Below, one piece after another: positions 58,427 through 64,000 of a stretch of 64,000 nucleotides of DNA. Under the pieces are notes generated by a model. That model was not told where the DNA came from, did no database searches, and worked only from the letters and a program-made list of their open reading frames with translations. The stretch covers positions 2,604,001-2,668,000 of the forward strand of contig JAQJZZ010000011.1 of assembly GCA_030077755.1 (NCBI GenBank), given 5' to 3'. The translations under genes and the position numbers were made by a program. The DNA comes from Filosporella fistucella (taxonomy: Eukaryota > Ascomycota > Leotiomycetes > Helotiales). The stretch's first letter is position 1, and each line of letters begins with the position of its first letter.

Positions 58427-59458
58427 CTATTTCTCGGCTTCGAATTTGGTTGTCATTGTCCCAATATAAGGCAGGATCTCAACTGCAAATTCATCTCCGT
58501 CTCTCAAATATTCTTTGGGTGAGAAACTGAATCCAACACCGGCAGGTGTTCCTGTCAAGATAATTGTCCCAGGATTCAGTGTAGTTCCTTGGGAAAGGAA
58601 GGAGACGATTTTTGGGACGGAAAAGATGAGATCACTAATTCAAGGTTAATCTCCAGAACTCCAAAAGTGGCACGATTTTACTTACTCTAAACCAGAATTT
58701 TGCATTACTTTTCCATTCTTCAATCCTCTCATACGCAATTTCGAAGGGTCTGGAATCAATTCTTTCGAGACAATGGTAGGGCCGATGGGACACGAGCCGT
58801 CGAACCCCTTGCTATAGCACCATTGACTTTGAGCGAATTGACTTGTTCGACTGCTCACGTCATTCGAACCAGTATATCCGAGAACATAATCTAGAGCCTC
58901 AGCTTCAGGAACATTTTTACATTTCTTGCCGATAACAATGACCAATTCCGATTCATAGTCACATGAGTCGTCCTTTAAGGTCCACTTTGGAATAATGGTG
59001 TTGGATGGGTATGGGTCAGCCAAAGCGGTTGATGGTTTGGTGAACAGAACCGGAATCTCTGGAATAGCCATTTTGGCCTCCTTTGCGTGTTGGATATACT
59101 TCGTCTATCAGTACTGATGTTTTAGCCATGCAAGTGTTACATACGTTCAATCCGATACATCGAATTGTCCCCACTTCGGATTCGGCCAAAGGAGATAATA
59201 ACTTCCCAATGACTGCCGTCTCTCCTGTGGGGGAACCCGGTTGCAGGACAGATGAGCCGCTATAGAGTTGAACTTCTACATCTTTGCCGGCTCTTGTTGC
59301 AGCTCCAACATCGAGCTCCTTGTTCGTAGGTTGACCGATGGAGATGTCGTTACTTGACTTTGGTACAAAACGTACAAGACCTGAATTCCCGTAAGTCCCC
59401 ACATTGGTTAGCTATCCTTCTTAGTCCGAAACTTACGAGTGAAAGAGGGAATAGACAT
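58427..59458 (-). CDS. Fumarylacetoacetate hydrolase family enzyme
   Basis: Four exons on the minus strand: 59437-59458, 59145-59380, 58686-59098 and 58427-58634, giving 292 residues in phase. Intron 2 has two possible acceptors; 59098 was chosen because it restores the family block 'GLNYIQHAKEA'. The catalytic domain shows 'PVLFTKPSTALADP', the metal ligands Glu135 and Glu137 in 'DYESELVIVIGKK', Asp166 in 'GYTGSNDVSSR', and the C-terminal block 'GTIILTGTPAGVGF'. Members hydrolyse or decarboxylate beta-keto acids in aromatic catabolism, or act as acylpyruvases or oxaloacetate decarboxylases, so the exact substrate is open. A first exon of only 22 nt is unusual but has a clean donor and continues in phase. 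It is divergent from the DUF3500 gene. Confidence 0.9.
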
Positions 59459-59890
59459 GATTTTGAGGTAATATCAGATGAGAATTTGTAGAATGGTACG
59501 AGGTATGTGACAAAAGAGGATGGAAGACGTTGGACTTGATATTAGGCTGAGATAATCCGATATCGTCTGCCCCTCCAAACCCATTCCGTCCCAGATTTTC
59601 AGCGGCAACACTTCACGGCTCCACCGAAGTGGACAGCAGAGTGGGAGGCGGGGAGTCTGTGAGAGCCCCGCACTGCACGTGACCGCCTTCCCCACATCAA
59701 CTTATGGTGCAAAACCTCCCGAAGACATCAACCGGTTTATCAAAGTCCACACCTCTCCACGCGTCCACACTCACACCACTATGTATCTAGAACAATACAC
59801 AAAAGCACTTTATATCATTCCACTTTCAGCTTGTCGACATGCAATTCCAGTGACTTGATCTGCTGATTGAATTGAAACAGAGTAGCAAAA
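59459..59890. promoter_or_regulatory. Divergent promoter between FAH-family and DUF3500 genes
   Basis: A 432-bp spacer between two start codons, with a CACGTG at 59676-59681 and a CA-rich segment. The arrangement suggests shared control of a small catabolic pair. Confidence 0.5.
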
Positions 59891-61319
59891 ATGGCAGCCC
59901 CTATCAATTCTGGATACCTTCAGTCGAATGACCCCACCAAACCGCGTTCCGATGCAGCTGTACCTTTTCGCGATATCATACCTTCTGCCTCTCATCCTAG
60001 AATAGCTGGTATACAAGATCATGATGCTTTGAGTTGGTGCGAGTCGCGGAGGCAGATTGAAGCTCCTGCTTGGTTGATCAACAGGTTGGACAAGAAGAAT
60101 GTCGAGAAACCTTACGTAGGGTTTACGACTGATGGAAAGGTCAGAGACGGGGTCTGGGAATATGCTGACGATGAAGGTGCGCCGACTGAGGAAGCAATCA
60201 AGGCCACCGAGGCTTTACTGGCTATACTGAATGCGGGAGAGAAGGAAGCTGTCAACTGTGGGGAGGTGACAGACGATGACTTCAGGATCTGGTCCAATCC
60301 AGAGCTCTATGTCAATCCTGGTATGAAATTCCTTGGTTCTCGGAATTCTTCTGCTAACTCTACATAGGTGGTCTGCGACTCGACGAATGCTCTCCAGAAA
60401 TCCAGACTGCGATTCATGCTATGCTCAAAGCTTCCTCCTCAGAACAAGGCTACGAAAAGATCCTTGGCTGCTGCTTGACCAATGACTTCTTGGGACATTT
60501 AGTAAATGGCAAGAAAGTTCTCAACGAGCACTCATATAATTTCCGGCTGTTTGGGACACCGTCGACGTCTTCTGCTTGGGGTTACACATTTTTCGGACAC
60601 CATTTGTGTCTCAACGTTGTCTTTCTGGGCAAGAGAATGGTTATAGGACCGACATTCATGGGAGCTGAGCCTGATAGGATTGATGAAGGGCCACATGCTG
60701 GACTGAGGCTATTCCGCACCGAAGAGATCGAAAGTCTGAAGCTGATGCAGAATTTACCAAAAGAGTTGCAAGAAAAGGCTACTCTTAGTAAAGGAATGGA
60801 CGGGAAAAGCTTGCCAGCGGATAGATGGAATCCTTTCGACGAGAGACATCTTGGTGGAGCAAGACAGGATAATCGAGTCGTGCCATTTGGTAAGCATTTT
60901 GGGTCTTGGTTCGGATTTTGTCTGCTAATTTTTGATTAGAGGGATGCCCTGTTTCTGAATTCCCTGCAGATGCACAAGAAAAAGTTATCAATCTTTTCCT
61001 TGCTTTCAACGAATACTATCCCGACGCTGTCCTTCAACACCGCCTTTCACTCTTCAAGAAGCACCTGAAGGAAACATATTTTGCCTGGATTGGCGAATTT
61101 GGTGACGAAGATCCTTATTACTATCGAATTCATAGTCCAGTTGCATTTATGGAGCTAGATTTTCACTGCGGTAGTAAGTACACGAGGAACGGCATACAAG
61201 ATCTCATGCTAATCAGTTCAGTTTTCTTGACCAACACAACACCCGCTAGATGCCATATTCATACTTGCAACCGGCTGCCAAATAGGGGAGACTATGGGAG
61301 AGCATTGATGGGAGCTTGA
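59891..61319 (+). CDS. DUF3500 domain protein
   Basis: Four exons: 59891-60320, 60368-60889, 60940-61173 and 61222-61319, giving 427 residues, all in phase. The DUF3500 family is recognised from 'WGYTFFGHHLCLNVVFLGKR', 'GPTFMGAEPDRIDEGPHAG', 'RIHSPVAFMELDFHCG' and the C-terminal 'PARCHIHTCNRLPNRGDYG'. The repeated His residues (HH, HxH) suggest a metal or small-ligand site, but no biochemical role is established as far as I know. No signal peptide or membrane segment is visible. It shares a 432-bp divergent promoter with the FAH-family gene, so a joint role in degrading a small molecule is a reasonable inference. The last exon is short but carries the conserved C-terminal motif, which supports the model. 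Confidence 0.85.
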
Positions 61320-61863
61320 GCATGTAACAGAAAAGCGTTAAAAGAATCTCCATCATGTCTCGGATATTTATATGCCATTTTACTTCCACCGCACTCTCCT
61401 GAGCGAAGGATTCATCTTGCGCGCCTCTCTCAAGCGAGGAACCAAGGACTGGGACTTTGATCGCATGCCCTTCATATTTCTGCATAGTTTCTGCTTCAGT
61501 ACTTTTTCCCTAGCCTTTTCTTCATAGTTGTGAAGCTTTATTATCCCCACGGGTTGCGGAGATGGCCCCACATCCCCACTTCATCTTATGGCAGCCGTGG
61601 TGTGGTTATCTTACTTGCGCAGCATTGCTAGCTGTTGTTTCTATAGTTGCATAATTTTCTATAATTGCAAAAATTAGTCAATCTTGGTATTCATCTTTGC
61701 AGTTCTCCTGGTATGGATGGGAATACTCTACTTACCATTTGTTATTTCACGAAAGCATTTTTTAATGGTGCGGCGAATCTCGCAAGATTGTTCTCGTGCT
61801 TGCTTCGATGCTTGAGACAGTCGGCTTTTATAAAGTTTCAAGTCAGCAAAGTCTTGTGGCTTT
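61320..61863. other. Convergent 3' intergenic region
   Basis: No gene seen. It is the shared 3' region of the DUF3500 gene and the minus-strand membrane protein. Confidence 0.5.
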
Positions 61864-62436
61864 TTATCTCGTTGGTACGAACAGATTGATTAGCGTCAGT
61901 TGATTGAATACCAAGCGCGATCGCAACTTGTCCCTCTCCTGTACCATTTTCATAATATTCTCACGGACTCTGTACCAGCGAAACATGAAAGTCGACCCGT
62001 ATACGATGCCAAATAAAATGGCGGACACATCACATCGGGCACCCCCTGCTTGATCTGCTGTTGTCGAAGGTCGCCCAAACTTTCTCCACCACTTCTTGTC
62101 TTTCGAACTCGTTGCAATTTCATCTTTCCGCTGCGAGTCTTTGATGTAATCTAATTCTGCCATGATATCTTCTTCGGTCCGGTCAATATCGACGATAATT
62201 TCTGCTACGAGACGATAAATACTGCGTATTCTCCAATCATCCTCGTTATCGTCGTCCAACTCCTCGATAACCGCAACCTGCCGCCGGCTTGTTGTTACAG
62301 AGTCAAGAACTCTAGTGACTTCTTCGTGACTAGCTCTCAAAGTTGTGTATCGAACATAGAGGAAAGCCAAAATCGCGGCAACGAAGGTGAGAATACCCGT
62401 CACACTAGACGTGATTGAAAGCGGACTGTCTCCCAT
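61864..62436 (-). CDS. Small fungal membrane protein of unknown function
   Basis: Single exon; 190 residues from the Met at 62436 ('MGDSPLSITSSVTGILTFVA'). The frame is open upstream, but this Met precedes the conserved-looking block and I chose it for that reason. Residues about 8-30 ('SVTGILTFVAAILAFLYVRY') form one strong membrane helix, then a charged helical region that may be coiled coil ('ELDDDNEDDWRIRSIYRLVA'). A second hydrophobic stretch ('AILFGIVYGSTFMFRWY') lies near 140-156. The pattern 'SPLSITSSVTGILTF' recurs in fungal proteins of unknown function, often in accessory regions. It is divergent from the membrane protein at the right edge, 573 bp away, which may be a functional partner. 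Confidence 0.65.
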   Translation of the reverse strand: MGDSPLSITSSVTGILTFVAAILAFLYVRYTTLRASHEEVTRVLDSVTTSRRQVAVIEELDDDNEDDWRIRSIYRLVAEIIVDIDRTEEDIMAELDYIKDSQRKDEIATSSKDKKWWRKFGRPSTTADQAGGARCDVSAILFGIVYGSTFMFRWYRVRENIMKMVQERDKLRSRLVFNQLTLINLFVPTR

Positions 62437-63009
62437 ATTCTTAATACTCTCTTGATAGTTGACGCTTGAGTCAGCTGAATAGTGAAAATTCTCCAAGAAG
62501 AGCGATTGATCACTTTTTATCAGACTTACTGAAATCAGATCATGGTGTGGCACTTGCCAGAATTTGGCAGTCACGTGTCAATTCAAAGTTTATGTCAGGC
62601 GATGGTAGTATGATGAGAACGCCAGCAATCACTGCCGTTCGAGAAGGCAGCCTAGCCTGCAAACAGAACCTCTCTATGTTATCGTCACGTTTTTGGCGAG
62701 GCTCGACTAGCCTTATTGTAACAATTGTGTTTTCATGATGTTGGACGACTTTGCTTTTTCAATTCAGCCACCTTCGGAAGTATCATGAACAGCCTTGATT
62801 CTCATTGGTTTTCTTCTCCGAACGCTTGCATCGAGGCATTCGGGCACATCGCAAGGCATTCCTCGCGGAATAAGTTAAGGCTGAGCCATTGAACATTATA
62901 CTGGATTTCTGTCATCACCGTCACAAGCTTTCTTTCAGGTCGGCTCCATTCAGATCATTATTGTGAAGATACAAACAGATATTAGACGCGTGAACAACTT
63001 TGAAAAGCC
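62437..63009. promoter_or_regulatory. Spacer between two divergent membrane-protein genes
   Basis: A 573-bp region between the start codons at 62436 (minus) and 63010 (plus). No other gene was recognised. Confidence 0.45.
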
Positions 63010-64000
63010 ATGCCAGAACCTGAGGAGCAATATTTGGTTCATTTTTTAGAGATCGGAAATGGTGACCAACACAGACTGAGGTGGGCTGTATACCAAGTTG
63101 CATGTTTCCTCTGGCTATGCCCTGCATTCACGCTCATCATTCTCAACTTTAAAGAACATATCGTTGGAGCCAGCCTTTGGTACCCGAGTTATCACCTGAA
63201 CCCTTTTTCGCCTTCCGTATTCGCTGAAGCCAAAAAACTCGATACTCGAGATCATACGGTCGTTGGAGCGTTGCAATTTGCGTCTGAACTCATGAAAATA
63301 TGGTTCTTGATGATTCCCGCGGGCATTATCTTCGATCTTCTGATAATCATCGCTAGGCCCCACAGACATATTTCAGTGAGAATGGTAGCTCACTACTTGG
63401 AGTTCAACAATGTTTTACACCTGTTTGATTTGTTCCGACGCCGTGATGGCACATGTACGCTTTTTCTGGTCACTGTTGCTCTATTATGCATCGTGTCAAA
63501 TTTTTTGTCGCCATCAATAGCAGTTCTCATGATTCCAACGATCGTTTGGCGGGAGACCGAGCCCCAGCTTATTGGCTTTTTCAGAAATCTTGCCTCAGAT
63601 ATCCATCCCACGGAAGCCTACTTCCGTCAGAATGAATGTGTAAACCCTGGACCGGCCAATAACGTTGGATGTGCAGCTATTCCGTTTCAGCCAGCTCTCG
63701 ATCTTGTCGCCCAATCCTATTCAATTTCTTTGAGCCAAACCGGGCCAACATCAAACATCTACGACGCAGTGATATTGCAACAAGGCCACGTGTCTTATAT
63801 CGTTAACACGACTGACACTTACATTGATGTTCTTCCACTGAGACAAGTCATACAAGAGCTTTCAGACAGCTATGAAATCTTTGTGGCAGGGATCAGTGAT
63901 GTTGATAATGCCGAGTACCGCAAGCTTTCAAATTCCCTCAACACTATCCTTGTACAAAGCGGGCCGGCCATAGCACTTGCGGGAGGATGCTATCGAGGTA
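63010..64000 (+). CDS. Multi-pass membrane protein, truncated by the right edge
   Basis: The frame opens at ATG 63010, just after an in-frame stop, and stays open for 330 codons to the end of the window, so the C terminus is missing. Three hydrophobic segments fit membrane helices: about 27-47 ('VYQVACFLWLCPAFTLIILN'), 96-114 ('IWFLMIPAGIIFDLLIIIA') and 151-178 ('TLFLVTVALLCIVSNFLS'). After these comes a polar region with possible glycosylation sites ('VNTTDTY') and two Cys near 211-222, as expected for an extracellular loop. I do not recognise the family. It resembles large fungal membrane proteins of unknown role found in lineage-specific regions, and is divergent from another such gene. 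Confidence 0.65.
   Translation, partial: MPEPEEQYLVHFLEIGNGDQHRLRWAVYQVACFLWLCPAFTLIILNFKEHIVGASLWYPSYHLNPFSPSVFAEAKKLDTRDHTVVGALQFASELMKIWFLMIPAGIIFDLLIIIARPHRHISVRMVAHYLEFNNVLHLFDLFRRRDGTCTLFLVTVALLCIVSNFLSPSIAVLMIPTIVWRETEPQLIGFFRNLASDIHPTEAYFRQNECVNPGPANNVGCAAIPFQPALDLVAQSYSISLSQTGPTSNIYDAVILQQGHVSYIVNTTDTYIDVLPLRQVIQELSDSYEIFVAGISDVDNAEYRKLSNSLNTILVQSGPAIALAGGCYRG

Overview
The window is nuclear DNA of a filamentous ascomycete. Genes are split by short GT-AG introns (about 45-105 bp, mostly GTAAGT/GTATGT-type donors). The gene content is typical of Pezizomycotina: a Zn2Cys6 regulator, a PKS-NRPS, HET-like and CorA-like proteins, a DHA2 transporter and a DUF3500 protein. The mix suggests a leotiomycete, but that placement is an inference. 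Gene models were built by joining exons by eye; reading phase was checked at every junction unless noted.

Left arm (1-13 kb): accessory genes. A HET-like protein runs off the left edge on the minus strand. It is followed by a CorA-like membrane protein, a V8/trypsin-like serine protease, an M20 metallopeptidase of the carboxypeptidase S type, and an unrecognised protein with a repeated 'WDLP' unit. Then come two core genes: a Mam3/CNNM transporter (13.2-15.7 kb) and an ataxin-10/Ctr86 homologue with a zinc-ribbon-like N terminus (16.1-19.1 kb).

Centre (21.9-39.3 kb): a compact secondary-metabolism locus. A GST and a BAHD acyltransferase are divergent across 352 bp. An alpha/beta-hydrolase-fold protein and a 3979-residue PKS-NRPS are divergent across 929 bp. 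The megasynthase order is KS-AT-DH-cMT-(ER0)-KR-ACP-C-A-T-R. Its ER is degenerate, and no trans-acting enoyl reductase, P450, oxidase or pericyclase was seen in the window. The hydrolase resembles those beside cytochalasan-type PKS-NRPSs, but by eye its catalytic triad is gone. The PKS-NRPS leader holds five copies of TCCCGACT.

Right of the PKS-NRPS, widely spaced genes follow: a secreted aspartic-protease-like protein with both active-site motifs altered, a Zn2Cys6 regulator (46.3-48.0 kb) and a DHA2 transporter (51.0-52.8 kb). The last two could serve the cluster. After a gene-empty 3.7 kb block come a conserved unknown with a GT-like look, a fumarylacetoacetate-hydrolase-family enzyme divergent from a DUF3500 protein, and two divergent membrane-protein genes, the last running off the right edge.

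The strongest leads are the small PKS-NRPS locus with its triad-less hydrolase, the repeat array in its leader, and the aspartic-protease-like protein with changed active sites.
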